In this document: piece after piece, positions 33,292 through 44,159 of the stretch
Layout: every line of letters begins with the position of its first letter
Numbering within the stretch: position 1 is the first letter of the stretch
Assembly (NCBI RefSeq): GCF_011386835.1
Contig: NC_088795.1
Span: 14,923,441-14,987,440, forward strand
Source of the DNA: Chrysemys picta bellii
Lineage: Eukaryota > Chordata > Testudines > Emydidae
Length of the DNA stretch: 64,000 nucleotides
Direction of reading: 5' to 3'
Notes under the pieces: model-generated
Databases searched by the model: none
The model's input: the letters and a program-made list of their open reading frames with translations, nothing else
Told to the model about the DNA's origin: nothing
Made by a program: the position numbers and the translations under genes

Positions 33292-33726
33292 TAGCGCTGG
33301 GGGAAAATTTTCAGCCAAAACCTTTTTGGGGTAAAAAATGCCACGTCTGCAATGGTGAAAGGTTTTGTGAATTTGTGTGGGTTTCGCCCAATTGTTCCTG
33401 TTGAGAAAACAGAACAAAAGTGAAAAATTCCGGAAAAAAAATTCAATGTTTCATCATTTTCAAATTGAAATGTGTGGATTTTTTGGTTCAAAATGACACT
33501 TTTTGTTTTGAAACTTCCTTCCGTGTTATGGGAACAAACAACGAAAAAGCTCAAACTCAAAACATTTTGTTTCAGGCTGAACTAAACATTTTATTCAGCC
33601 TGAAACTTTTCCCCCCCAACATTTCTGTTTGCCAAAAATTCTGCCAAAAAAGGGCTTTTTCAGTTCAATGTGAAACAATTTATTCCCTGCCAGTGAACCA
33701 AAAAATCCATCATCCACCCAGCTCTA
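33292..33726. mobile_element. 435-bp MITE rich in AAAATTTTC/GAAAC words
   Basis: Left end TAGCGCTGGGGGAAAATTTT; right end CACCCAGCTCTA gives complement TAGAGCTGGGTG. The interior is strongly AT-rich with many 'gaaac', 'tttca' and 'aaaattc' words on both strands and no coding potential. Related pieces are at 24205, 35500 and 49520. No target duplication resolved, so the hAT label is tentative. Confidence 0.6.
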
Positions 33727-33739
33727 GCTAACCCCACTA

Positions 33740-34865
33740 ACACCAGCGTATTCACTCTCTCATTTGCTGACAACAGCAGCAGCATAAAACCAAATTATTT
33801 TGAAGTTGCAAGTTAGATATAGCAGAGTGCCCTGGAAAGAGACAAGCTAGTTAGTATATTTCTGTTCCATCAAAATGAGTAATCATTACATCCTTTACGT
33901 TTCTGCTGAGGAGGAAAAAAGAAAACCCTCTTAATTCCTTAAATTCTTTATGCCAGCCTGAAAAAAAGGATTCCAGGCATGTCTGGGTCTTGCTACTTGT
34001 TCTCTCTCTGTGTCTCTTTCTTTAGTATTCCGCCACCTGTTTGTAACCAGCGTTCTGTAGGTTCTTATAGAGGCTTTCTTCTCTGGTCTGTGTATGCCCT
34101 TGGTCTTGTTGCTTTGACACTGAGGCCTTGTTGTCTGCGAGAGACAGTGCGTTAGAGCTCCCTGGCTTACCCTGATGCCTGCTTTACTCCCATAACTTCA
34201 TTCTTGGAAAGTTTCTGAGTTTCCCGGGTGATAAAACACGAGCAACATTTGCTCTGGCCTGACTCATTTCTGAAGGCATTCAGCCTTGTTTTGTTATGAA
34301 GGTTACCAAGGGTGGGTGGGGGGCATGAGAATTCCCAGGGATGGCAAGTCCTGAAAAGTGTCAAAAAGTCACCTCCTGCACCTTTTACACTGTGGGGTTG
34401 TTTTGATTGGGTTTGGAAGGTACACAGAAAATATTCTGGCCTGTCAGGAGGGTAGGACACCAGCTGAACAAAGTGGTATGTTACAAACTTGTTCCCCCCC
34501 TCTCCAAAAAAACCAGCTATATATCTATAACAGCCCTCAAGCTGTCCGAGATCGGGGCTATTATCACTCAGGTTAGACTGATATAGTAGCGGAGTGTTTG
34601 CGGTTCTTGTAAAAGCCTTCGATTCTTCACTGGAGACCAAACCAATGAATCAAGCGAGACAGTGTTTTGAACGGTTAAAGAACTCATAAATTCATTTTTA
34701 AATATGCAGTTAATAACAGGGGAAGGCGGGGAACTGACTGCATGGGCATTTTTTTCCTCTCCACGCTGTGTTTTTTATCTCTTTAGAATAAATAGCTTGT
34801 GCATAATTGGTGGCTCGGGGCTTTACAGAGATTAACAGGGAGGGTTTGCTAGCTGCTCCTGGCCA
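33740..34865. other. Unannotated stretch
   Basis: No recognised repeat. A 157-codon minus frame (34167-34640) has no known domain and I do not call it a gene. Confidence 0.5.
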
Positions 34866-34876
34866 ACCAGTTTGGA

Positions 34877-34975
34877 GCCTGATTCTGGTCTCATTTACAC
34901 AGGAGTCACTCTGTTGGAGTTAATTAATTTATATTGTCATTAAACTGGAGTGAGTGAGAAGAGAATTAGGCCCTG
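34877..34975. repeat. GATTCTGGTCTCATTTACAC palindromic MITE
   Basis: 'gcctgattctggtctcattt' on the left and 'gagaagagaattaggccc' on the right, with 'gttggagttaatt' near the centre; a decayed member of the 5066 family. Confidence 0.55.
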
Positions 34976-35374
34976 GGTATCCAACATGTAATAAGGACTT
35001 AAATTTGGATTGCAAAGCTCCACTTTGCCCCAAGTATTTTCATATGGATTTTTCTCATTCCTCAGTTGGTGTAAAGTCTGGCATAGGGGTATTGACTTAA
35101 CTGGAGCTATGCTGATTTGTACTGTCTGAAGGTCTCCCTCACCCCCCCATTCATAAGAGGCAAAGAGCATTAGAAATGCTGTAGCAGTAGAAATGGCCTT
35201 AAACCACTGAGTACAAACATCACACTTGATCTTGGGACGTATTTGGTCCCAGATCCAAACTTTGCAGCTCCCCCAGCTCTTTAATGGCCCAAACCAAATG
35301 CTGGATCTGAACCCAAACCCCAGGTTTGAACAACCTTAAACCCTGGGGTGAGCGGTTCTCCTTATGAAGGCACT

Positions 35375-35445
35375 GAGGCCCAGATTCTCGAAGGTGTTTA
35401 GGCCCCTAACTCGCATGGATTTTCAATGGAGGTCTGAGGACCTGG
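35375..35445. repeat. Fragment of TTTTCAAAAGTGCCTAA-type MITE
   Basis: 'cccagattctcgaaggtgtt', 'taggcccctaactcgcatgg' and 'attttcaatgga' are one arm plus hinge of the family at 45595. Confidence 0.5.
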
Positions 35446-35499
35446 GCAGGAGAGCTTGTATTTAACAATCCCATTGTTGTTCTTTTAAACATTCCATAC

Positions 35500-35860
35500 C
35501 TTTAGCACAGCTGCAAGCAGCGAGGAGAGGCAATGCATCAGGAGCGATGTAGTCTGGCCGAGGAGTCAGCCCATAGAGGAGAACGGAGACTTAGGGTATC
35601 CGAACAACAGCTCCCATGAGGTACTTTGGCAGAATTTCTAAACTGAAATATTTTGGGTTTGGGATGGTCATTTTTTTTTTTTTTTTTTTTGATGAAAAAT
35701 CAGAATTGTCTGCAGGAAACAAACTCGTTTTGCCAAAAAAAAAAAAAAATGCAGTCAGTGAAGCACCAATATAAATGCTTTGCTGAATCAGGGCCTTAGA
35801 CGTTGGTTTCTGGATGCATGACAATTTGACCAATGTTTTCAACTTGGAAAATGAAAACCA
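35500..35860 (-). mobile_element. Decayed copy of the MITE family at 49520
   Basis: On the minus strand 'cctcatgggagctgttgttc' and 'gttctcctctatgggctgac' line up in order with 'cctcgtgggagttataactc' and 'attctcctctatggtccagg' at 49645-49705. It contains T20 (35671-35690) and A15 (35735-35749) runs. Confidence 0.5.
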
Positions 35861-35869
35861 TTTTATGGC

Positions 35870-37140
35870 TATGTGAGGTAACTTGTAATATCCTCCCCGC
35901 ATAAGAATATTTTAAAGTGTTAATAGGGTTTGGAAGACATGGGAATGCTACCAGAACAAGACATGGCCGTTATTAAGAGCAATTATATGTCCTTTTTGAA
36001 TCGACAGGTGATGGAGTAATTCTGGTTCCTGAATGCCACTGTGTGGATATCAATGTAATATTGGGTAGTCCTTGGTCCCTCCCTGTCATTTACGCAAACT
36101 CTGACTTCAACTGCTAAGCCAATATTTGCCGTTTCTTTTTAGTATACTCCTCTCTTTTGTGTTTGAGTATTTGAAAGCCTGGAGAACATTTGTCAGAATC
36201 CCAGCCTGACTGGGAGGAGGAGAATGTGAATGTTCCTGAGCTAGAAGAAGCATAATGTGTCTGGAGAAGAATGGAAGGTCAGAGAGTTGGAGCTTTGTTG
36301 GTTCACCAGGAAATATTTCTTTATATATGATGGCTGACGGAGTCATTTCTCTGTATTCTTGGTCCCACTCCTCCCAACCTGCACAGACAGTATGTGAGCT
36401 CCGATTTCTGCTCTGGCTTTCTCCATAGGAGACGCCATGAATTTGTCCAGAATTTGCGTTAACTAACCTGTGGGTGAAAGTGCTAAATTGTGGCATTGTG
36501 AGACTTCAATTTCTATTATAACAAACCTTCGGGGAGAGGATGAATTCATAGAGACCTGCCACTGTTGCTGGTTAAACAAGGTACATTTACCTTTCTGTAT
36601 GTGCAACTTGCCCAGTCCTAGTGTGCAGAGAGAGCGTCTCATGAGGATATAGTGGCTACAAACATCAGTCGCTATGATTGCTTGTAATGAAATATGGAAG
36701 GGCATGCCAGCCTAACAGAGGAGTGTAGGTATGCTACAGAACCAACATTTTCACCCAACCTGAGTAGTGGGTATTGTTTCTACTCAAGAATGCTGAATAC
36801 ACTGTCCCTATGGTGCTGCCACACCTAAGCTTAAATTCAATACACAATCTAGCTCACAGAGGGATTGGTTCTTGAGGGAGAAAGTACAATTGTTTTCTCA
36901 ACCGCCTAAGAGCACATTTTTGGCTCTGCTGGATCCAGGATTAGGGCTCTGCAGATAGGAGGAAGTCTCTATCCCTCCCGGGCACTTCTGAGCAAACATT
37001 GGATTTTTCTGTAGACTGGCAGATTTGCTTTTCCAGCTGGTTATGGTTTGTGGAGCTGCTGAGCAGTGTTTGCTGAACAGATTCCTACACTGCAAGCTGT
37101 GCAAATGGGGCTGCGCCATGCTCATGCTCCTCGAGAAGGC
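35870..37140. other. Unannotated stretch
   Basis: No element recognised. A 129-codon minus frame (36107-36496) is unsupported. Confidence 0.5.
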
Positions 37141-37149
37141 CCTGGTTAA

Positions 37150-37315
37150 GGAGGAACATGCCTACTCAGGAAAGCACTTAAGCCCGTACTTAACTTTAAG
37201 CACATGCTTAAGTCGCCTCCCATCAAAATGGACTTCAAGCCATACGTAAAGTTAAGCATGTGCACAGGACTTAAGGTCATGCTTAAAGTTAAGCACCATG
37301 CTTAAGTATTTTCCT
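37150..37315. repeat. Palindromic MITE, multiple TTAAGCATG/CATGCTTAA arms
   Basis: Words 'aagcacttaagcc', 'cttaactttaagcacatgct', 'aagttaagcatgtgc', 'catgcttaaagttaagcacc' and 'atgcttaagtattttcct' alternate in both orientations, giving nested hairpins. It is the most complete member of this family here. Confidence 0.7.
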
Positions 37316-37319
37316 AAAC

Positions 37320-37690
37320 GGGGGTGTCCCGGGGGGAGGAGGGGTTAACCTGACCCTGGAGTCCTTGCTGCAAACAGTCCTCACACACTCCTGCATAGGT
37401 TCAACACCAGGTGCTTTATTTACAATGTGCTATACAGGTGCTTGTGCCCCACAACACAAGGCTTTTCACCTTCTCCCCAGGCCCAGTGTGCGAGATCTCA
37501 CCTCGCTGAGGTTCTGGGCTTCTTTGGGCCCTCCTCCCAACGCTTTCCATCTCCTTCCTGTCTCGCTTTTAGCTGTGCCCAGCTGAGGAGTGGCATCTCT
37601 CTTTATCGAGAATTTAACCAATTATCTCCTCACATTGGCCCTGGTGGGGACCCTTGCAAAGAGCCCAGAGCGATGAGTCGGCCTTAAGCT
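37320..37690 (-). mobile_element. LTR-like repeat fragment, reverse
   Basis: On the minus strand a C/G-mixed region leads to an AATAAA signal (complement of TTTATT at 37419-37424) followed by 'gcacctggtgttgaaccta' and a G-poor end near 37320. The layout resembles the 3' part of an LTR with its poly(A) signal. No second LTR or duplication was seen. Confidence 0.4.
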
Positions 37691-37699
37691 GCTCACACT

Positions 37700-38595
37700 G
37701 TCACATGGGGTCACTCAGCAGAAGCTGATAAGTTCATTGAACACTCAGGGGTTTTGGAGGAAACTAAGACTATTTATGTGGGTAAGGGTTGGAAGGATCG
37801 GGCTCAGATTCTCTACTCTGGCACAAGGGAAGTTTATGAAATTAGTTTTCATTATAATAAAGGGGAGGTACCCACATGACAACACAGGGCAGTGGTGGGA
37901 GAATTAGTTCTTTTTATGTGCAGCACCCAAGATAACTGCGTGAGTGAGGCATTCTGTTAGAAGCATGTGGTAATTCAACGTGTTACTCAAATAGTCCTTC
38001 GCTTCCTGAAATTCCCTTTCTCAGAAGGCTGAAATTTCTCTAGAATCAAAAGCTGTGTCCTCCCAAGCTTTGATTCTGAGCCTTTGGTGAAACCCTCAAA
38101 GATAATCAGTTTTCACAGTGACGCCTTGCAGATCCTCAAGTCTAGTGATCAAGGTGAAAGGCATTTCGGGGGGATTAATGACCTGCTGAGAGAAGCTGCT
38201 GGCCCCAAATCTGTTAAACCTGGCTGGTTGCTAATCCCCAGGCAATGCTCTGGTGTTACTGTTTTAATATGAGTGGAAAGTGGAATAAAAACATAGGTGT
38301 ATGGAATATTTTCATGGTAATTCAACTTCATTTGGTAGCCATATGGTACTGCTAGAGAATTATTGGCCTGTGTTTTAGCTGGTCAAATAACTTGGATGCT
38401 CTCCAGAATCCCCATCAATATCATATGTATAATAGTCTGTGATCTTACTGTATGCACATTGCAAGACTATAAAACAGCTTCAAATATGATGTGATATTGA
38501 AAAAGCTGTTCGTCACCACGTCCTGCCAGTTTGGTGCTCACAGGCTAGAACATAGATAAACTGTGGTGCGCAAACTCTACTACGTTGTTTCAAAA
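37700..38595. other. Unannotated stretch
   Basis: No gene or clear repeat. Confidence 0.5.
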
Positions 38596-38599
38596 GCAG

Positions 38600-38705
38600 T
38601 CTACATCATTATTATTTTATTATTTATTTGTTCTGCGGTTTCACCCAAAGACAAGATCAGGACCCCCCTGTGTTAGGTGCTGTACAAACACACATGAGTC
38701 CTTTA
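38600..38705 (-). mobile_element. CORE-SINE tail fragment, reverse
   Basis: ATTATT-rich terminus (38608-38627) followed by 'gatcaggacccccctgtgtt' and 'aggtgctgtacaaacacaca', the reversed tail of the family. Confidence 0.75.
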
Positions 38706-38709
38706 TCAG

Positions 38710-39125
38710 GTTCCGCAGCATTTAAAGGGATTATATTCTCATTTTATTACCATGTAAAATTCTTTGAATTCGGACCAACCCAAGTTCTCAATGTACAAGA
38801 TAATTGGTAGGTCAAAATGTTGTGGGCCCTGTTCAGCAGTTTTATATGGTAATAAAAGGAGGTTATATTACCTTTAAATACTCTGCTGACTTTCCTCTCT
38901 CATTAGAGTGCACTGCTGCAGTTGCTTCATTTGTTGATAGCTGAGAGTTTATTTGGTTCCTTGGAGTCATGAGATGCGTCTCCACATGTCTTTCATCATG
39001 TCATGTGTTTCAAGAGCCTAGTTGCATTTGTAACAGCATAATTAGGTTTTTGTCATAGCCACTTACTTGATAGTTGTGTTTTTCGGCCATATTTGAAATT
39101 ATGGTTTAATTAACTTAATTAACAT
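38710..39125. other. Unannotated AT-rich stretch
   Basis: Nothing recognised. Confidence 0.45.
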
Positions 39126-39129
39126 CATT

Positions 39130-39260
39130 GGGGCACATTTTCAAAAAACTTTCAGCATTGGCCGACCTCTGCTTCACTTGAAATCAAGGAGAGTTTTACC
39201 ATTATCCTCCCTGGGATCGATGGTTAAGTCAACGCTGAGCACTTTTCAAAATACTCCCCA
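39130..39260. repeat. Decayed palindromic MITE, CACATTTTCAAAA ends
   Basis: 'gggcacattttcaaaaaact' on the left and 'agcacttttcaaaatactcc' on the right. Centre 'cacttgaaatcaaggagag' is a hinge variant. Confidence 0.5.
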
Positions 39261-39286
39261 CTACTCTTTTTAAAAAATATTATCTA

Positions 39287-39474
39287 CACCTCTACCCCGA
39301 TATAACGCTGTCCTCGGGAGCCAAAAACTCTTATCGTGTTATAGGTGAAACCGCGTTATATCGAACTTGCTTTGATCCGCCAGATTGCGCAGCCCCGCCC
39401 CCCCAGAGCGCTGCTTTACCGCGTTATAGCCGAATTCATGTTATATCAGGTCGCGTTATATCGGGGTAGAGGTG
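39287..39474. mobile_element. Mariner-type MITE, copy 2
   Basis: 188 bp, ends CACCTCTACCCCGATATAAC / TTATATCGGGGTAGAGGTG, near-identical in layout to the copy at 2263. TA precedes it at 39285-39286. The right flank reads AA, so one target base has mutated. CGCGTTATA words recur inside. Confidence 0.8.
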
Positions 39475-39479
39475 AACTT

Positions 39480-40460
39480 GGTTTAATTGTAGCCAATCAC
39501 TCTGGAGCCAGATCATGTGTATCAGCCTGCCACGACCCGAACTTTAAAGGAGCTCAACAATTTGCAGTGTCATTCCCACTCTAGGGCCCAACCAGCATGT
39601 TACATTTCCCATATCAGTGTGTTGTCAACAAGGTCTCTGCAGGATGTGCAAGGTATGAATTAATACCCCAGCGTCTCTGCCTTGTCATGTCTCATTGTTT
39701 AATCAGAATTTAACGAAGAGTTGCTCAGTGGAATAGTCTTTCAAGTACATGACTGGATGATGCTAATCTGACTTAAGCAAATGCTAAGGAAAAGGGTTTA
39801 AGGCTATCACTATTCAATGAGAGCAAAGCCAGCAAGCTGCCTGGCTGTGAAATATGTTTTCTCTACTAGTAGGGCAGTGGTCGGCATCCACAATGATATT
39901 TAATCCAGGGTATAACTGTGCTTTCAACAGTGGCAGCAATACAGATGCCCATTATGTACAGGAAGGGATGAGCTTGGGTAATTGACAGAGTGGCACCAGC
40001 AACCAAATGTAATTGAAAACATTCCCTTCTTCTCCTGCATGAGACTTCTGATTCCCTCCCGGCTCTCTTTACAGCTGTCATGTGGGCAGATGTTATTTTT
40101 GGATTGGGATTAGCAGCGTCTCACTTGCTGTTGATGGCTCCTGTTTTATGGTGGTACCTTTTTAATGATGTCTGAAGAATTTAGGTATCAAAAGCGAGCT
40201 CTGAAGGGCAGCCCAGTTGGAAGTTGCCTGAGTAACATGGAGATCAAAGGAAGGCACCACAGCATTGGTCTGTGTGCTTGAGAAAAAGCATTTTGATTTA
40301 AGAAGATTTAGGCACCTCATTAATTAAACTGTGTGTGGGATGTTCTCCTGTTGCTGGTGTAGTGGAAAGATATATCCTCATTGCATCGTGAGAGTAATAA
40401 ATTCAGGAAACGTACGATGCAAGTGAAACAAGAATGGGCAGGGAGTATTGTCTAGGGAAG
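39480..40460. other. Unannotated stretch
   Basis: No element or gene recognised. Confidence 0.5.
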
Positions 40461-40464
40461 GCGA

Positions 40465-40800
40465 CTGGAAGTCAATAACCTAAATTCTATTTCCTGCTCT
40501 GCTGCTGATTTGGTGTGTGACTTTGGGCAGCTCACTGTGGCCAAGATTTTCAAAAATAGGAACCTAACGTTAGGCTCCTCCATTAGTGGACAGATTTTCA
40601 AAACTGCTCACCACCCAGCAGCTCCCATTGAAGTCAATGGGATCTATTGGATATTCAGCATTTTTGATAATCAGGCCATTTAGTTAGGCACCTAAATAAG
40701 GATTTAGGAACTTAACTTTAGGCTCTTGTTTTTTGAAAATCTTGGTCTTAATTTCTCAGTGCATCAGCTTGCCCATCTGTAAAAGATGATACTTACTCAA
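40465..40800 (+). mobile_element. CORE-SINE split by a palindromic MITE
   Basis: First part 'ttcctgctctgctgctgatt' and 'gtgtgactttgggcagctca' (to about 40538). After the insertion the core resumes 'aatttctcagtgcatcagct', 'tgcccatctgtaaaagatga'. Removing the insert restores a continuous MIR-type core. Confidence 0.8.
40539..40748. mobile_element. 210-bp palindromic MITE, GGCCAAGATTTTCAAAAA ends
   Basis: Ends GGCCAAGATTTTCAAAAATA and TTTTTTGAAAATCTTGGTC are inverted. The next words (cctaacgttaggctcc / ggaacttaactttaggctc) are also inverted. The hinge CCATTGAAGTCAATGG sits at 40625-40640. Inserted in a CORE-SINE. Confidence 0.8.
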
Positions 40801-40809
40801 CAGGGGTCA

Positions 40810-41395
40810 GAGTGACTGAATAGGGGAGGGGAAAATATAGCGGATTTCTAAGTAGTAAAGGCAACATCTGAAAAAGGTAAAAACAAATGAGGGCATCTTT
40901 TATAAATGCCCAGTATTTTCCCCTCCCCATTTTAGTCACTCTGCCCTCTTTTGCTCAAGTGTCATCATCACCTCAGTGCCTGCAGCAATGGCAATTACTG
41001 CAGAGCAGGTATGGAGCAAGACAGAGGCTGTAGGTTGTAGGAAGAGGAGCTTTGTCCTGGTTAGTTAGTGTCTGCCTGTTCAAGGTGTGAGCAAGACTGG
41101 CTCTGTCTCCGTCTCTCTGGGATACCCTTCTTGAGCACAGCTTCACCCCTTTGTCGGAAAGGATAGCATTAATGGTAAAGCTGCATGTCACTGGCGTACG
41201 GGCTCCGTGTACAGCTCGCTATGCACTCGGACCCGCACCCAGTTCTGAAGATCCTGGCCTGTTGGACAGCACCACCAAGGTCTGTGAGTTAAGTTTGTGT
41301 GTGCGTGCAATATTTACAGATGGCAGAAGGGGGGCACAGAGGACAGTTCGAGAGACGGTCTCATGATCTAGGTTAGTGAGTGTTTCTGCTGGAAG
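40810..41395. other. Unannotated stretch
   Basis: No element or gene recognised. Confidence 0.45.
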
Positions 41396-41401
41396 GCACG
41401 C

Positions 41402-41441
41402 TGTAGGTGGAAAGCCTTAGTTTCTATTGGAAATCCAAGCA
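41402..41441 (+). repeat. 40-bp exact direct repeat, first copy
   Basis: Identical over 40 bases to 42425-42464. It starts tgtaggtggaaagccttag and ends aaatccaagca. Not part of any repeat family I recognise. Confidence 0.95.
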
Positions 41442-41937
41442 GAAGGGTCTATTCTGAACCTTCACACAGGTTCTTTTCTCAGGGCATTTCATGCCAGGTT
41501 TGATAGCCCCGTTTCGCTGGCTTTTTTCCCCCTGATTGTCTGGAGAAGACAATTTTCTGCCAGAATATAGTTGGATTTCTTTACTCTTTTCTCCTTGTTC
41601 CTGTTGTTGTTTTGGGGAAGGATTGTACTGAAATGTTTACTTGTATTGTAGAAGCTATGTTGTGCTGAAAGTCCTGGGGGGGTTCCATCCTCACCCTTTG
41701 CAGTTTCCTTCTCTGACTATGCTCTTAGTGGCTGTTGAGGTTTTGGGTTGTTCTTTGTGTAAATCGCTGAAACCTAGGATGATGGGGTGGGATAATTGGC
41801 GGCAGCAGTTAGAAAGGGATCTTACAGCAAGACAATCCAGCATGTCACAGCTCTCCACTGGGCAGCAAGACTGAACAGACATTTTTGAATAAAGCAGAAA
41901 TCGCCCAATGATAGTTGGATCGGTTTGTTCCTTTATA

Positions 41938-42118
41938 GGATCATAGAATATCAGGGTTGGAAGGGACCTCAGGAGGTCATCTAGTCCAACTCCCTGCTCA
42001 AAGTAGGCCCAATCCCCAGACAGATTTTTGTCCCAGATCCCTAAATGGCCCCCTCAAGGATTGAACTCACAACCCTGGGTTTAGCAGGCCAATGATCAAA
42101 CCACTGAGCTATCCCTCC
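41938..42118 (-). mobile_element. Tortoise-type Pol III SINE (tRNA-Lys head, CR1-like tail)
   Basis: On the minus strand from 42118: GGAGGGATAGCTCAGTGG with the A box, a B box at GAGTTCAATCC, a linker 'ggccatttagggatctggg', a shared block 'ggattgggcctactttgagc', then the CR1-like tail 'ggactagatgacctcctgag' ending in ATTCTATGA. This is the common cryptodiran turtle SINE. Both Pol III boxes are intact and divergence looks low. Confidence 0.85.
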
Positions 42119-42424
42119 TCTACTACATTGTTCCTTTTAAAGCGTCCAGCGTGTGTGTACTGGAATGATTTAAACATGCTTCTGTTATTAAGTTGATTAT
42201 TAGATCTGATGAGGATTTTATAACATAATATAAAATCATGTTGGGTATTTAAGTACCAGGCTCCAATTATGGGCATCAATCACACTTTTATCTGAAAATC
42301 TTGACCTAAATTCTTCTCTACCATATGCAGATCCAGTTGGTTCATTTTTGCCATTTAATTTACATGTCAAGCAAAAAATTGTTCCCCTTGTGATTTTTCT
42401 CCCTCGCCCCCCATCCCATTTGTT

Positions 42425-42464
42425 TGTAGGTGGAAAGCCTTAGTTTCTATTGGAAATCCAAGCA
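42425..42464 (+). repeat. 40-bp exact direct repeat, second copy
   Basis: Same as 41402-41441. Flanks differ at once on both sides (c/t before, g/a after). Confidence 0.95.
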
Positions 42465-42840
42465 AATTCACATGTATTAGTGGCTGAAATTAACTAGTCC
42501 TTCACTGGGTGCTAACATGGGACAACTAACATCCCCATAGCTAGTGGCATCCTGTGTTTAGATGCAGCACGTGCAACTGAGAGCTCATAGTGCAAGGCTC
42601 TCCCTCAGCTGGCTCTGTCCCCCTCTGTCCATTGGAATAAGGGAGATATGAAATGAGTGAGATTGTAAAGGGCATGTTGAAAGACACTTGGCAAAACCCT
42701 TCATCCCAAGGTGTTGAGACTTCTAAAAGTTCCTGGAGATTAATTCTAAAGGAAGGTGTCTCCTTCCACATGAGTTAGACTTGGCAGCTCTGTACACCCA
42801 CATAGCCCCATGGCAATTCTGAACTCACCCCTCCCAGTAG

Positions 42841-42862
42841 CACACACACACACACACACACA
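42841..42862 (+). repeat. (CA)n microsatellite
   Basis: Eleven CA units, followed by an AAAC-rich tail. Confidence 0.95.
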
Positions 42863-42869
42863 AACAAAC

Positions 42870-43660
42870 AGAGAAAAGAGAGTTTCACAACAGAAACTAC
42901 ATAATGATACACACCTGCATGGTGCTCACAGGGAGGGACCAGCTGTTTTCCACTGGTGTACAGGGAGAGCCAAGGAGAATCATTTTCGGTCACACCCTGA
43001 ACAGTTCCTGCAGAAAGCAGTTGCAGGAAGAAGGAACCTATTTTGTGATTTGGAAAAGAGGGGCTAACTTGTGAATGGCGCTGCCCTTCCAGGCTGGATT
43101 GCTAATTTCAGAAGTCATCAGCATGCTGTCTCACAGACAGGTTGTGTTTAGGGGTGGGCAGGTAGAGTTGAACTGTGTAATGGCTTTGTCCGCTAGGAAC
43201 GTGGCTAAAGAGAGCAAACAGTAAGGGACTGTGGCTGGACACGGTGACTCAGTGTGTAGCACAAAACTTACCAAAGGGGGCTGGCGCCTGCTTGATGCAA
43301 ATGGGATAACCCGCAGGATTCATAGGTTAAAGAGGCTCAGCCTGTTCTGAGTGGAGACAAGACGATTTTCGAGGGAATCTAATAAGAGTACGGGAGAGTC
43401 GATTTCATCAGAATCCTGATAAATGCCCCAGGTATGGATGATTGCCAGGGAACAGATTCAGTGACTCTAAACAATGGGTCCCTGGCACACCAAGTCCATT
43501 TAACGCACATGCCTGGCACTGCCTACAAACCTGTTCGCAGGTCTGAATCAGTGAATCAACGTCACGCCGTTTCTCTGCTCCACCGTGATTAATAAATGAT
43601 TCCTTCGTATCTGAATATTGATTTTAAAAGAGTCCTAGGGGGTTGTGTATTCGTTATTTG
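42870..43660. other. Unannotated stretch
   Basis: No element or gene recognised. Confidence 0.5.
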
Positions 43661-43664
43661 TCAT

Positions 43665-43805
43665 GGTTCCACCAAGCATCTGCCTCTATGGCTCAGTTTC
43701 TCCATCTGTGAAATTGGGGCAATTATAAAATGTACCAAGCTCTGTAAAAAGCGTTAAGATCCTTGGCTGGAAAGGGCTATATCAGTGCAAAGTGTTGTTG
43801 TGAGC
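43665..43805 (+). mobile_element. MIR-like SINE, 3' core
   Basis: 'atggctcagtttctccatct', 'gtgaaattggggcaattata', 'aagcgttaagatccttggct'. The head is missing. Confidence 0.7.
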
Positions 43806-43994
43806 TCGCTTACAGCATAAGAACTGGCTTTTCCTTGATTGTTCTTGAATCAGATACCACTTAGATTGTTTGTAATACAGGCTGGGATGCTGGCAGAAAG
43901 GGACTGAAAGGAAAATTGTGCTCATTAAACATACCTTTTAAACAGGACAAACCAAGAGTGCATCTGGCACATGGAACTTATTAACCTGTATTCT

Positions 43995-44130
43995 GGTTTT
44001 AGTATTTATTTGTATCAGAGTAGTGCCTAGAGGCCCTAACCAGGTAGGGCCCCATTGTCTTAGGTGCTGTACAGACGTGTAGTAAAAGACAGTGTCTGCC
44101 CCAAAGTGCTTACTGTGTAAATATCTTAGT
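43995..44130 (-). mobile_element. CORE-SINE tail fragment, reverse
   Basis: 'tatttatttgtatcagagta', 'gtagggccccattgtcttag', 'gtgctgtacagacgtgtag', 'gtctgccccaaagtgcttac'. Confidence 0.75.
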
Positions 44131-44159
44131 TAAAAATCAAATTGATTTGTGAAGGGAAA

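Noticed and set aside
34167..34640. 157-codon minus-strand open frame
   Set aside because: No domain or conserved motif; composition is like the surrounding DNA.
42050..42118. Functional tRNA-Lys gene
   Set aside because: It is the head of a SINE; the sequence runs on into the SINE body and lacks a tRNA 3' half.
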